Of a stretch of 29,331 nt of DNA, positions 7,900-15,083 are shown in pieces. Numbering within the stretch: the first letter of the stretch is position 1; each line of letters opens with the position of its first letter. The position numbers and the translations under genes were made by a program. Source of the stretch: a virus; IMG/VR virus record IMGVR_UViG_3300042868_011525, positions 1 to 29,331 of that record. One strand, given 5' to 3'. Under the pieces are notes generated by a model. That model was not told where the DNA came from and did not search any database. It saw only the letters and a list, made by a program, of their open reading frames with translations.

Positions 7900-9257
7900 T
7901 GCCGTACTGGATTGCTGGCGAAGGAATGACCGCAGATTGCTCAGGCTGGGCAACTGTGAAAGAAGAGAACGGTGCGCTTGAAGTTTTGGGCTGCCATCAG
8001 TTGAAGCAAGACGCGATTGATCAGGCGATTGCCATCAGCCTTAGCGAAGGCGACGCGAATCTTTACAAGGGTGAGTATGGAAAGCGCGCAGCCGATGGCG
8101 CGCCAATCGTTATTTGTGACATTGACGACACCCTGATCAGCGGCGGCGAGCGCGTTGAGCGCGTTTACGAATACTTGCACGATTTAGACGCAGGCATTGT
8201 TCTTGTAACTGGCCGACCAGAATCCACACGCGCGAGAACCGAACAAGAACTTCAGCGGCTAGACATCGAATACAACAGCCTAATCATGAATGACGGTTCA
8301 ACAGCAAACAGCAACTCATTCAAAAAGGCGGCCGCCGCGAGCCTGCTTGAAACTTACAACGTCATTCTGGCGATCGAAAACAACCCAGACGCTCGTCGGG
8401 GTTATCGCGAATTAGGCATTGAAACTTTGTCGCCCAGCGATTTGCCTGAGCCTGCTCCAGACATGGAAGACGATGAAGAAAACGACGAAGAAATAATGCG
8501 TTCGATACAATTGAACCAATCGAAAGGTGAAGCGTTGGCAAAGATTGAAACACGCGTCTGGAATCAGAAACTTGAACTGCGCGAAGGCAGCGATGGCATG
8601 ACCTTTGAAGGTTACGCAGCCATTTGGGATTCGCCGTCTGAGCCGCTTCCGTTTACCGAAGTTATTCAGCGCGGTGCGTTTGCGAAAACTCTACGCGCTC
8701 GCAACGACATCAAACTTCTATGGAATCACGACAAGGGCGAAATCTTAGGATCGACCAGAGCAGGCACGCTCACCTTGATTGAAGACGAGGTTGGGCTTCT
8801 TGCTCGCGCAGTTTTCCCTGATACAACTCGCGGCCGCGATACTGCTGAACTGGTTCGACGCGGCGACGTAGATTCAATGTCATTCGGTTTTAGCGTTCCT
8901 TCAGGCGGCGACACTTGGTCGCAGGACGGAGCAACTCGCGTACTGAAATCGGTTCGGTTGCACGAGATCAGCCTTGTCGCATGGCCAGCCTATAACGCAA
9001 CGGCTGGAACGGTTAGCGTTCGCTCTTACGACGCAATCGCTTCGCGTGCAGCAGTTGACGCTGAAAGGCTGAGCGAAGCAATGCAGGCTTTTGAATCTGG
9101 CAACGATTTGACCAGCGAGCAAGCCGATTTGATTCGTTCGGTTCTTGATCAGGTCGCCCCGAAGGTCGAACAGGAGAAACAGGATGAAGCAAGTTCAGAG
9201 TTGCTCACAATCAAACGCAAGCAATTCGAGATGTTGCTCAAACAAATCGGATATTAA
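7899..9257 (+). CDS. HAD-type phosphatase fused to HK97-type prohead protease
   Basis: 452 residues from ATG 7899 (TAATG overlap, AAGGATGG upstream). Three parts are visible. Residues 1-58 are a small domain with WIAGEGMTADCSGW and a GCH. Residues 68-180 look like a HAD phosphatase: DIDDT at 74-78 (nucleophile and acid/base Asp), VTGRP at 103-107 with Thr104, Lys142/143, and ENNPDA at 160-165 as the metal site, similar to polynucleotide 3'-phosphatases. After an acidic linker (184-198) residues 220-380 are the prohead protease: GYAAIWD, His277 in LWNHD, and SMSFGF at 326-331. It matures the capsid; the role of the phosphatase part is unknown. An internal ATG (M200, base 8496) could make the protease alone. 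Confidence 0.88.
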   Translation: MPYWIAGEGMTADCSGWATVKEENGALEVLGCHQLKQDAIDQAIAISLSEGDANLYKGEYGKRAADGAPIVICDIDDTLISGGERVERVYEYLHDLDAGIVLVTGRPESTRARTEQELQRLDIEYNSLIMNDGSTANSNSFKKAAAASLLETYNVILAIENNPDARRGYRELGIETLSPSDLPEPAPDMEDDEENDEEIMRSIQLNQSKGEALAKIETRVWNQKLELREGSDGMTFEGYAAIWDSPSEPLPFTEVIQRGAFAKTLRARNDIKLLWNHDKGEILGSTRAGTLTLIEDEVGLLARAVFPDTTRGRDTAELVRRGDVDSMSFGFSVPSGGDTWSQDGATRVLKSVRLHEISLVAWPAYNATAGTVSVRSYDAIASRAAVDAERLSEAMQAFESGNDLTSEQADLIRSVLDQVAPKVEQEKQDEASSELLTIKRKQFEMLLKQIGY

Positions 9258-9375
9258 AACCGAACTTATTGCGATCCTAAAACCGCACGTTGGAGAATCT
9301 GACGCGGTCAAAATGGCGGAACTTATTTTTGGCCGCAACGAATCCTGCTGCTCAATAGAAACCCGTAACTTTTAG
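9184..9375 (+). CDS. Possible small protein overlapping the protease end
   Basis: Sixty-three residues in another frame, starting at an ATG with AGGAG seven bases upstream and overlapping the protease gene by 74 bases. The first 22 residues are serine- and cysteine-rich and look like a shadow of the protease frame. The last 40 (ELIAILKPHVGE, AVKMAELIFGRN) lie beyond the protease stop and look like real amphipathic helices. It could also be a short remnant. Support is the ribosome-binding site and the plausible second half only. Confidence 0.4.
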   Translation: MKQVQSCSQSNASNSRCCSNKSDIKTELIAILKPHVGESDAVKMAELIFGRNESCCSIETRNF

Positions 9376-9395
9376 GTTAGACTTTTATTAGGTTT

Positions 9396-9432
9396 CGTGT
9401 CAGCACAGCCTGCTCCTGTCGCGTGTCAGCAC
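9396..9432 (+). repeat. Direct repeat in the capsid-gene leader
   Basis: CGTGTCAGCAC occurs at 9396-9406 and again at 9422-9432, 26 bases apart, in the untranslated stretch before the major capsid gene. TAGACT at 9378-9383 could be a -10 box, but no clear -35 is seen. The repeats could be an operator or an mRNA feature controlling the most abundant virion protein. Confidence 0.5.
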
Positions 9433-9470
9433 CACAGAATCCATTAACCAAATCCAATCTAGGAGTCTAA

Positions 9471-10607
9471 ATGTCTGAGTTCATTAAGAACCAGCAGGAG
9501 TCCGTTGCAAACCTTGTTGAACAGGTTCGCGGCGTTCTCGCTGACGCAGAAGTTCGTGGCGGCCTAACCGCTGACGACTCTGCAAAGATTGAGCGCATGG
9601 AAGCAGACATTGCTGCTCGTGACGCTGCAATCGCAACTGCCAAGCGCATGGAATCACGCGCCGCTGAAGCCAGCGAAGCAATGGCAGGTTTCACCGCCCC
9701 TGTAAGTGAAGTCCGTTCAGAGGCAGACTGGTCGCTTCGCGATCTTTCGGTCGGTTCGGAGTTTGAGGCTCGTACCCTTGTGTCGGCTTCGGGAACTGGT
9801 GTTGTTGGAACTTCGTTCTACAACCAAGTTATTGAAGTTGCTCAGTCGGTTGCGCCGCTGCTTCAGTACGCTCGCGTAATTAACACCACTGGTGGTGACA
9901 ACCTACAAGTTCCTGTCTTGTCGGCTTACTCAACTGGTGCTATTGCCGCGCAGGGTTCAGCAATCTCGTCTTCTGACCCAACCATCACCAACATCACCCT
10001 TGGTGCTTACAAGTACGGTGTCCTTGTTCCAATCAGCAAGGAACTTCTTGCTGACGCGCAGGTTGACATTAACGCTCTTGTTGCACGCGAGGCTGGCAAG
10101 GCTATCGGTTACGCTGCTGGCGGTCACTTGACCACTGGTACTGGAACTACTCAGCCTTTCGGTATTGTTACGGGTGCTGGTTCGGCTGTTACTTCGGGAA
10201 CTGCTGGTCTATCGGCTGATGACCTGATTACCCTTCTTTACTCGCTTGACCCAGAGGTTCGCAACGACCCGTCGTTCGCTTACATGGTTTCACCGACCGC
10301 TCTGGCTGCAATCCGCAAGTTGAAGGACACCGCTGGAAACTACATTTGGAACGTCAGCAACGGTCAGGCTTCGATTCTTGGCTACAACGTTGTCGAAAAC
10401 GTTTCAATGCCAGCCCACACCACAGGCAACAAGTCGATCATTGCAGGCCGCATGACTGACTTTGTTGTTCGTCAGGCTGGCGGCATCAAGGTTGAGGTTA
10501 GCGATGACTATGGTTTCGCTAACGACCTTCGCTACTTCAAGGTAACCGCTCGTTTGGATTCCAAACTTGCTCTTGACAGCAGCGTGAAGTTCATCAAGCA
10601 GGCTTAG
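9471..10607 (+). CDS. Major capsid protein (HK97 fold)
   Basis: 378 residues. Residues 1-75 are charged and helical, like the delta scaffolding domain that the protease removes in HK97-type heads. The rest follows the HK97 capsid pattern: VVGTSFYNQVIEVAQSVAPLL, a P-loop-like QVPVLS segment, LVPISKELLADA, the GTGTTQPFGI insertion, and a C-terminal NDLRYFKVTARLD strand. TAGGAG stands before the ATG. The codons are strongly uniform, as expected of a highly expressed gene, and a strong terminator follows. Confidence 0.93.
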   Translation: MSEFIKNQQESVANLVEQVRGVLADAEVRGGLTADDSAKIERMEADIAARDAAIATAKRMESRAAEASEAMAGFTAPVSEVRSEADWSLRDLSVGSEFEARTLVSASGTGVVGTSFYNQVIEVAQSVAPLLQYARVINTTGGDNLQVPVLSAYSTGAIAAQGSAISSSDPTITNITLGAYKYGVLVPISKELLADAQVDINALVAREAGKAIGYAAGGHLTTGTGTTQPFGIVTGAGSAVTSGTAGLSADDLITLLYSLDPEVRNDPSFAYMVSPTALAAIRKLKDTAGNYIWNVSNGQASILGYNVVENVSMPAHTTGNKSIIAGRMTDFVVRQAGGIKVEVSDDYGFANDLRYFKVTARLDSKLALDSSVKFIKQA

Positions 10608-10627
10608 TTCCTTCTTGGTAAAAGGTT

Positions 10628-10671
10628 GACCCCCCGAAGTGCGTAGGCTTCGGGGGGTCTTCTCTTCTCCC
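10628..10671 (+). terminator. Strong terminator after the capsid gene
   Basis: A perfect 12-bp stem, GACCCCCCGAAG (10628-10639) with CTTCGGGGGGTC (10648-10659) and an 8-base loop, followed by a T-rich TTCTCTTCT. The perfect stem can also act for the minus-strand genes that end just to its right. Confidence 0.85.
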
Positions 10672-10701
10672 AGAAGGGGGTAGGGGGGGAAGTTTGTGCC
10701 G

Positions 10702-10893
10702 CTACTGTTTTTTAGCGGTCTTCTGAACTAGGTAGTTGTAAGCATCAAAGTTTGAAAAGTGGCGTGTGCCACCTGCTGGGCTGGTGACTGAAACTTTTTG
10801 GTTGCCGATCTTGTAAACCAAGTAGCCGCCGATGTTTACGGATGCGGCCATGCTGGCTGCCTTGAGCAGCGCGGCAATCTCGTTCTTGCTCAT
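10702..10893 (-). CDS. Small minus-strand protein of unknown function (island 1)
   Basis: Sixty-three residues. Start ATG overlaps the stop of the upstream minus-strand gene (TAATG) and has AGGTGG before it, so the two form an operon. The N-terminal half is an alanine-rich helix (EIAALLKAASMAASV); the second half (YLVYKIGNQKVSV, then SNFDAYNYL) resembles a small alpha-beta domain with a basic tail. No known motif. It belongs to a minus-strand insertion between capsid and glycosyltransferase genes. Confidence 0.7.
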   Translation of the reverse strand: MSKNEIAALLKAASMAASVNIGGYLVYKIGNQKVSVTSPAGGTRHFSNFDAYNYLVQKTAKKQ

Positions 10894-11087
10894 TATGCCA
10901 CCTGCGCTTCGAAGGAGGCGACCAAGTTTGCGTGGCGGCGGATTGTTGAGATTGCGTCTTCAAGTTTTGTGATCTCTACTAAAACCGTTTGCTTCTCGTA
11001 ACCGCGCTTAACGGTTTCAAGGTAACTCTCCCACTTAGCCTTGCGAGCCTCTAGGAACTCAATTGTTTCATTTAGGTTTTTTAGCAT
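10893..11087 (-). CDS. Small coiled-coil protein of unknown function (island 1)
   Basis: Sixty-four residues from the ATG at 11087, chosen because the conserved ACGAAGGG ribosome-binding site lies just before it; the longer frame to 11141 crosses the leader. Almost the entire chain is charged heptad-type helix (NLNETIEFLEARKAKWESYL, then VEITKLEDAISTIRRHAN). It is probably a dimeric coiled coil. It is the first gene behind leader copy 1. Confidence 0.75.
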   Translation of the reverse strand: MLKNLNETIEFLEARKAKWESYLETVKRGYEKQTVLVEITKLEDAISTIRRHANLVASFEAQVA

Positions 11088-11198
11088 TTCTGTTTCCCTT
11101 CGTTTTTTGCGCCCCTTTGGCGTGTGTCTAGTTTGCCACAAAATCTTCGATTTAGGTGCAACTTTGGCAAAATAAATGAACCGTTACCAAACCGTTAC
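11088..11198 (-). promoter_or_regulatory. Conserved promoter-leader module, copy 1
   Basis: Drives the minus-strand pair 11087-10702. Read on the minus strand it has two GTAAC half-sites (11194-11198 and 11183-11187, 11 bases apart), a -35 TTGCAC (11156-11161), a 20-base spacer, a -10-like CAAACT (11130-11135), then CTAGACACACGCC, a small CGCC/GGCG hairpin and ACGAAGGG. Its half-sites also face the divergent glycosyltransferase promoter. The spacer is two bases longer than in the other copies. Confidence 0.65.
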
Positions 11199-11209
11199 TT
11201 TGCTAAGAT
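11183..11209 (+). promoter_or_regulatory. Putative promoter of the glycosyltransferase gene with paired half-sites
   Basis: TAAGAT at 11204-11209 is a good -10 candidate 24 bases before the ATG. The direct repeat CCGTTAC-CAAA-CCGTTAC (11181-11198) occupies the position of the -35 region. A protein bound there would act directly on this promoter and on the divergent minus-strand one. Confidence 0.45.
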
Positions 11210-11232
11210 TTGAAGCAACGAGAGGAATCAAA

Positions 11233-12435
11233 ATGGGAAAATCAGGTAACCCTGCCAAGCAATCCCTGCGCGGCACAATCAGTTGGTATTCAAATAGCCC
11301 AACAATCCCGACGGGATACGGAACGCAAACCGCGCAAGTTGTTTCAAGAATGAAACGCGACGGGTTTGACGTTGCCTGCTTGAGCAACTTTGGAACTGAA
11401 GGCCTAGCGAATGAATGGGATTCGGGGCATGGCAAAGTAAAGGTTTACCAGCGCGGCGCAGACGTTTATTCAAACGACGTAATGTCGATGCATCACAAGC
11501 ACCACCGCGCTCAGCACCCGAACCAGAGCGACCTGCTAATCACGCTTTACGATGTTTGGGTTTTGCAAGCGGCTGGCCTTGATCAGTTACCAATTGCTTC
11601 TTGGATTCCGATTGACCACAACCCTGTGCCACCCAAGGTGGCGGCTTGGGCGAAGAAACCTAACGTCACCCCAATCGCCATGTCGCGATACGGGCAGCGC
11701 GCTCTGGAAGCCGCAGGGATAGAAGCCCATTACATTCCGCACGCGATTGAAACAGTTTTCAAACCAACCCCAACTTGGCAGGGCGTTCCTGTGCGTGAGT
11801 TCACAGGCTGGGGCGACAAGTTCGTTGTGGGAATGAACGGGGCTAACAAAGCGTCGGCAGGTTTCCACCGAAAGGCTTATGCAGAAAACTTTCAAGCCTT
11901 TGCTCAGTTTGCGAAGGATAAAGACGACGTGCTGCTTTACGTTCACGCCGATTGGATTGGCGCGTATGGGGGATGGAACTTGTCTGATCTCGCGCAAGCC
12001 TGTGGAATCCCAGCAGAGAAACTAATATTCGTTGACCCGATTGAGTACCGTTACGGGATCAGCGCGGAAAAGTTGGCGGCTCTTTATTCAGCAATGGACG
12101 TTCTGCTCTCTGCTAACTACGGCGAAGGTTTCGGCATCCCCCAGATTGAAGCGCAAGCCTGCGGCACACCGATTATCACGTCGGCTTCATGCGCTTCGCC
12201 TGAACTTGCTGGGCACGATTCCTTCATTGTTTCGGGGCAGAACTTTTGGGATGATCCACAAAAGTCATGGTTTCACGTTCCTTTTGTTCACGACATTCGG
12301 GCAGCCCTTGAAGCGGCCTATGAACGTGGGCGCGGAGAGTTTCCGAAGACGGTTGAATTTGCTCAGCAGTTTGACGCTGAAAAGGTTTACCAAGCGCATT
12401 GGTTGCCGCTGCTGAAAAAACTGCTGCCCCAATAA
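11233..12435 (+). CDS. GT-B fold glycosyltransferase
   Basis: 400 residues from ATG 11233, which has AGAGGA at the right distance; the longer frame from 11176 runs through the promoter. Features of group-1 (GT4-like) transferases: TGYGTQTAQVVSRM near residues 27-40, a central hinge, a donor-binding segment DVLLSANYGEGFG, and the E-x7-E motif in EGFGIPQIE followed by ACGTPII. It should transfer an activated sugar. Its place between capsid and connector genes suggests glycosylation of virion proteins, known from some mycobacteriophages; modification of DNA or of host glycans cannot be excluded. The acceptor is unknown. Confidence 0.88.
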   Translation: MGKSGNPAKQSLRGTISWYSNSPTIPTGYGTQTAQVVSRMKRDGFDVACLSNFGTEGLANEWDSGHGKVKVYQRGADVYSNDVMSMHHKHHRAQHPNQSDLLITLYDVWVLQAAGLDQLPIASWIPIDHNPVPPKVAAWAKKPNVTPIAMSRYGQRALEAAGIEAHYIPHAIETVFKPTPTWQGVPVREFTGWGDKFVVGMNGANKASAGFHRKAYAENFQAFAQFAKDKDDVLLYVHADWIGAYGGWNLSDLAQACGIPAEKLIFVDPIEYRYGISAEKLAALYSAMDVLLSANYGEGFGIPQIEAQACGTPIITSASCASPELAGHDSFIVSGQNFWDDPQKSWFHVPFVHDIRAALEAAYERGRGEFPKTVEFAQQFDAEKVYQAHWLPLLKKLLPQ

Positions 12436-12477
12436 CTGCGCGTTTGCTCCGTTAGAATAGATGAAGAAGGAGTTTTT

Positions 12478-13077
12478 GTGGCGATAACAAACGGATACGC
12501 GACGCTGGCTGAAGTCAAGGCTGGGTTGCGCATCAGCGATACCTTGGACGATTCGCTTCTTGAAATGGCTGTTGAATCTGCTTCGCGGCTGGTTGACGGT
12601 TATTGCGGCCGCTTCTTTTACAACGCTGGAACTGTGACGCGTATCTATACGCCAAACGACGTGCTTGTTGTCGATTTGGATGATTTTGTTTCGATTGCCA
12701 CGTTCAAATCTTCAACAAACGCTGACGGAACTTTTGACCAAACTTGGGCAGCGACGGATTACCAACTTGAGCCTTTGAACAATCTGGCCGACGGGATCGC
12801 TTTCCCTTATTACCGCGCACGCGCTGTTGGTGATTATCTTCTTACCACTTCGGGCGATGACGCAACTGTTCAGGTTGTTGGCGTTGCTGGCTGGTCGGCT
12901 GTTCCTGTTCAAGTGAAGCAGGCAACGATTATTCAGGCCATGCGTATCTTCAAACGTTTAGACTCGCCATTGGGCATCACCTTTGGCGAACTTGGAGCGA
13001 TGCGTGTCAGCACGCGCCTTGATCCTGATGTGGCTCAGTTGGTTGAACCTTTACGCCGAATTAGAAACGTTGGCTAA
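12478..13077 (+). CDS. Head-tail connector (gp6-like adaptor)
   Basis: 199 residues from GTG 12478 with AAGAAGGAG upstream. The opening ATLAEVKAGLRISDTLDDSLLEMAVESASRLVDGYCGR is the standard helical start of HK97 gp6/SPP1 gp15-like adaptors, which form the ring under the portal. A possible -10 box TAGAAT lies at 12453-12458. The stop overlaps the next ATG by one base. Confidence 0.85.
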   Translation: MAITNGYATLAEVKAGLRISDTLDDSLLEMAVESASRLVDGYCGRFFYNAGTVTRIYTPNDVLVVDLDDFVSIATFKSSTNADGTFDQTWAATDYQLEPLNNLADGIAFPYYRARAVGDYLLTTSGDDATVQVVGVAGWSAVPVQVKQATIIQAMRIFKRLDSPLGITFGELGAMRVSTRLDPDVAQLVEPLRRIRNVG

Positions 13078-13484
13078 TGGCTAACATCACAAACCTTCGT
13101 TCGGGAATCAAAACCAATCTGCAAACCATCACGGGCTTGCGCGTTGCTGACACCATCCCTGACCAAATCAATCCGCCCATTGCGCTGGTTGAGTTGCAGA
13201 CCGTCGATTTCGACAGGGCGATGCATCATGGAACAACCGCTTACAACTTCCGCGTGGTTGTTTTGGTTGCTCGCCAGAGCGAAAGAAGCGGCCAGAACAA
13301 ACTTGACGCGTATGTGGCTTCAACGGGTTCTGCAAGCGTTAAGTTGGCGATCGAATCAGACCGCACCCTTTCGGGCGCAGCCTTTGATTGTTTTTGCCAA
13401 GGCGTGACTTCTTACGGAGTGACTTCCGTAGGTGAGGTAAACTATTTAAGTGCAGAGTTTCAAGTGCTCGTTTATGCATCCTAA
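13077..13484 (+). CDS. Probable tail terminator / tail-completion protein
   Basis: 135 residues, coupled by TAATG to the connector gene. An N-terminal helix (NLRSGIKTNLQTI) is followed by PPIALVELQTVDFDRAM and FRVVVLVARQSER, then a C-terminal FQVLVYAS strand. This alpha-beta pattern and position (connector, this gene, major tail protein) fit the tail-terminator fold that caps the tail tube. The assignment rests on position plus general pattern. Confidence 0.65.
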   Translation: MANITNLRSGIKTNLQTITGLRVADTIPDQINPPIALVELQTVDFDRAMHHGTTAYNFRVVVLVARQSERSGQNKLDAYVASTGSASVKLAIESDRTLSGAAFDCFCQGVTSYGVTSVGEVNYLSAEFQVLVYAS

Positions 13485-13499
13485 AAGAAAGGCAGTCTA

Positions 13500-13907
13500 G
13501 TGGCGATTTTTGTGGCAACTGACTACAACGTAACAATCAATGGCGTGGATTACTCGTCTTATTTGACGCAGGCTGAATTGGCTGTTGAAGCCGATGAGGT
13601 TGAAACCACCACTTTCGGTTCAACTTATCGCACTCGCGTTGGCGGCCTAAAGTCTGGAAACGTAAGTTTTCAGTTCAATCAGGACTTCGCTGCTTCTGCT
13701 ATTGACGCGGTGTTCTTCCCACTTCTTGGCACGCAGGCAACCGTTGTGATCAAGCCGACTTCTGGTGCTTTGAGCAGCAGCAACCCGAAGTACACAGTCA
13801 ACGCGCTGGTCACCCAATATTCTCCGATTCAGGGCAACGTTGGCGATCTTGCAACGTTCTCAGTTTCTTGGCCTGTTAGCGGCACAGTTACTAGGGCTAC
13901 GGCGTAA
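13500..13907 (+). CDS. Major tail protein
   Basis: 135 residues from GTG 13500 with AAGAAAGG upstream. It reads like a small tail-tube protein: NVTINGVDYSSYL, VEADEVETTTFGSTYRTRVGGLKSG (the usual EVETTTFG region), then NPKYTVNALVTQYSPIQG and a final FSVSWPVSGTVTRAT. It lies directly before the tail assembly chaperone, as in most long-tailed phages. Confidence 0.88.
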   Translation: MAIFVATDYNVTINGVDYSSYLTQAELAVEADEVETTTFGSTYRTRVGGLKSGNVSFQFNQDFAASAIDAVFFPLLGTQATVVIKPTSGALSSSNPKYTVNALVTQYSPIQGNVGDLATFSVSWPVSGTVTRATA

Positions 13908-13909
13908 CC

Positions 13910-14152
13910 ATGAACCGCTGCCTACGCATCACTTTTATTGACGGGTCAATCGTTGAAGCCCCTGTCACCGCTTCAGACATTGTTGCTTTCGAATTCAAGT
14001 TTGAACTTGCGCTTGATCGAATTGAAAAGTTTGGTCACATTTGTTTCTTGGCTTGGCATTCGCAGAAGCGAACAAAAGCCACCGACTTGGACTTTGAGTC
14101 TTGGCTTGAGAGCGTAAACATTGTGGAGTTTGACGAGAACCCAAAAGATTAG
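13910..14152 (+). CDS. Tail assembly chaperone, short form
   Basis: Eighty residues, between the major tail protein and (after an insertion) the tape measure. It contains FEFKFELALDRIEKFGHICFLAWHSQKR, the typical helical core of the first chaperone product. Its last codons CCA AAA GAT TAG carry a CCCAAAA slippery site that allows ribosomes to continue in the -1 frame. The short form is expected to be the major product, helping tape measure and tail tube assembly. Confidence 0.85.
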   Translation: MNRCLRITFIDGSIVEAPVTASDIVAFEFKFELALDRIEKFGHICFLAWHSQKRTKATDLDFESWLESVNIVEFDENPKD

Positions 14153-14295
14153 TCGCGCTTGGTGAAACAAGCGAGCATTGGAACATCGCGAATCTAGCGG
14201 TTGCGACTGGTATCGCTCCCAGCGTTCTCCTGCAAGAATCTGACCGCATGCTTTATACGATGTGGATGGCCTTGCGAAGTCAGCGCGGCTTGTAA
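13910..14295 (+). CDS. Tail assembly chaperone, -1 frameshifted long form
   Basis: If ribosomes slip back one base on CCCAAAA (14140-14146), reading continues for 51 codons to the TAA at 14293-14295, giving 128 residues. The extension contains LGETSEHWNIANLAVATG, then APSVLLQESDRML and ALRSQRG, which is the usual second half of phage tail chaperones and has no start codon of its own. This is the same arrangement as lambda G/GT. The sequence of the extension is strong evidence; the slip itself is inferred. Confidence 0.85.
14140..14146 (+). promoter_or_regulatory. Programmed -1 frameshift slippery site
   Basis: CCCAAAA in the zero-frame setting C CCA AAA, an X-XXY-YYZ heptamer, two codons before the stop of the short chaperone. 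I did not find an obvious stable stem or pseudoknot right behind it. Confidence 0.8.
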
Positions 14296-14300
14296 GACTG

Positions 14301-14334
14301 AAGCCCCCAACCAATCGGTGGGGGCTTTGTCTTT
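14301..14334 (+). terminator. Bidirectional terminator at the end of island 2
   Basis: AAGCCCCCA (14301-14309) pairs with TGGGGGCTT (14319-14327), nine perfect pairs with a 9-base loop, followed by TGTCTTTT. It ends the tail chaperone transcript; in the other direction the A-rich left flank gives a T-tract for the minus-strand genes. Confidence 0.85.
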
Positions 14335-14343
14335 TGGCTGGGG

Positions 14344-14607
14344 TTATGCCAGCCCGTCGCGCTTCACGATGTGCAGGGCAACCTTGAGCGCGTCAATGGT
14401 TGGTTCTCCCTGTGGGGCGTAGTGGCTTGGCCATGCTGAAACCTTGACTGGGGCTGAGCCGAACTTTCCGTCTGATAGAACCCATGCAAGTTCTGGGGTC
14501 ATCGTGGTGGTGACACCAAACTGACGCTGCCAAATGTAAATGATCTCTAGTGCCTTGAGGTTTTGGCGGTTGCTCTTCTTGCTTACGCCTGTCTTGATTC
14601 TTGCCAT
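14344..14607 (-). CDS. Small protein of unknown function (island 2)
   Basis: Eighty-seven residues behind leader copy 2, start fixed by ACGAAGGGAAACGAAA before the ATG. The basic N-terminus (ARIKTGVSKKSNRQNLK) precedes a mixed domain with ALEIIYIWQRQFGVTT, ELAWVLSDGKFG and a C-terminal helix ALKVALHIVKRDG. It could bind nucleic acid, but there is no recognised motif. It is the last of four minus-strand genes inserted between chaperone and the 15742 gene. Confidence 0.72.
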   Translation of the reverse strand: MARIKTGVSKKSNRQNLKALEIIYIWQRQFGVTTTMTPELAWVLSDGKFGSAPVKVSAWPSHYAPQGEPTIDALKVALHIVKRDGLA

Positions 14608-14712
14608 TTTCGTTTCCCTTCGTTTTGCGCCTTTCTGGCGTGTGTCTAGTATCGCGTAAATGGATCAAAGACCGCAACTTGTGCCGCATCTTTTTTGTAA
14701 CGTTTTGGTAAC
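14608..14712 (-). promoter_or_regulatory. Conserved promoter-leader module, copy 2
   Basis: On the minus strand: GTTAC-like half-sites at 14708-14712 and 14697-14701 (11 bases apart), an A6 tract and GATGCGGC, -35 TTGCGG (14672-14677), an 18-base spacer containing TTTGATCC, -10 GATACT (14648-14653), then AGACACACGCC, a hairpin CGCC-AGAAA-GGCG and ACGAAGGG. Its distal end touches the stop codon of the upstream gene. Confidence 0.75.
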
Positions 14713-15071
14713 TAAATAAGGGACACTTTTTCCCACTTCGCGATAGCCACGTCAGGGTCTTGCGAATAATAGGCGGCGCACAAATCAATCAGCGTTTGAA
14801 TCTGCTTCTGATCAAGCCCAGCGTCGTGAGCCGCTTTGACGGACTCAGTTATCCAAGGCAAATCTGCGTCGAAGAAATGTTCGATGAGGTTGCGCCATAG
14901 CCTGCTGGCGTGAGGAATGTCCTGCTGGAGATAAAGGCCAGCGATCGCGGACATTTGAAGTTGCTCCACGAAGTCTTCCCCGAAGCGGTGTTCTAAATCC
15001 CAAACAGAATTTATGTCGTCGTTGAGCAGCGCGTCTTCAACTTCGATGGCTAGGTTTTTGATTGCTCCCAT
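14712..15071 (-). CDS. Helical protein of unknown function (island 2)
   Basis: 119 residues, mostly helical and acidic, with a run of short helices (NLAIEVEDALLNDDINSVW, then HASRLWRNLIEHFFDADLPW, AGLDQKQIQTLIDLCAAYY) that resembles a small helical-repeat bundle. A single cysteine and no membrane segment. AAAGG stands before its ATG, 12 bases behind the end of the preceding minus-strand gene, so it is the third gene of that operon. Confidence 0.7.
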   Translation of the reverse strand: MGAIKNLAIEVEDALLNDDINSVWDLEHRFGEDFVEQLQMSAIAGLYLQQDIPHASRLWRNLIEHFFDADLPWITESVKAAHDAGLDQKQIQTLIDLCAAYYSQDPDVAIAKWEKVSLI

Positions 15072-15083
15072 TTTGGTGGCCTT

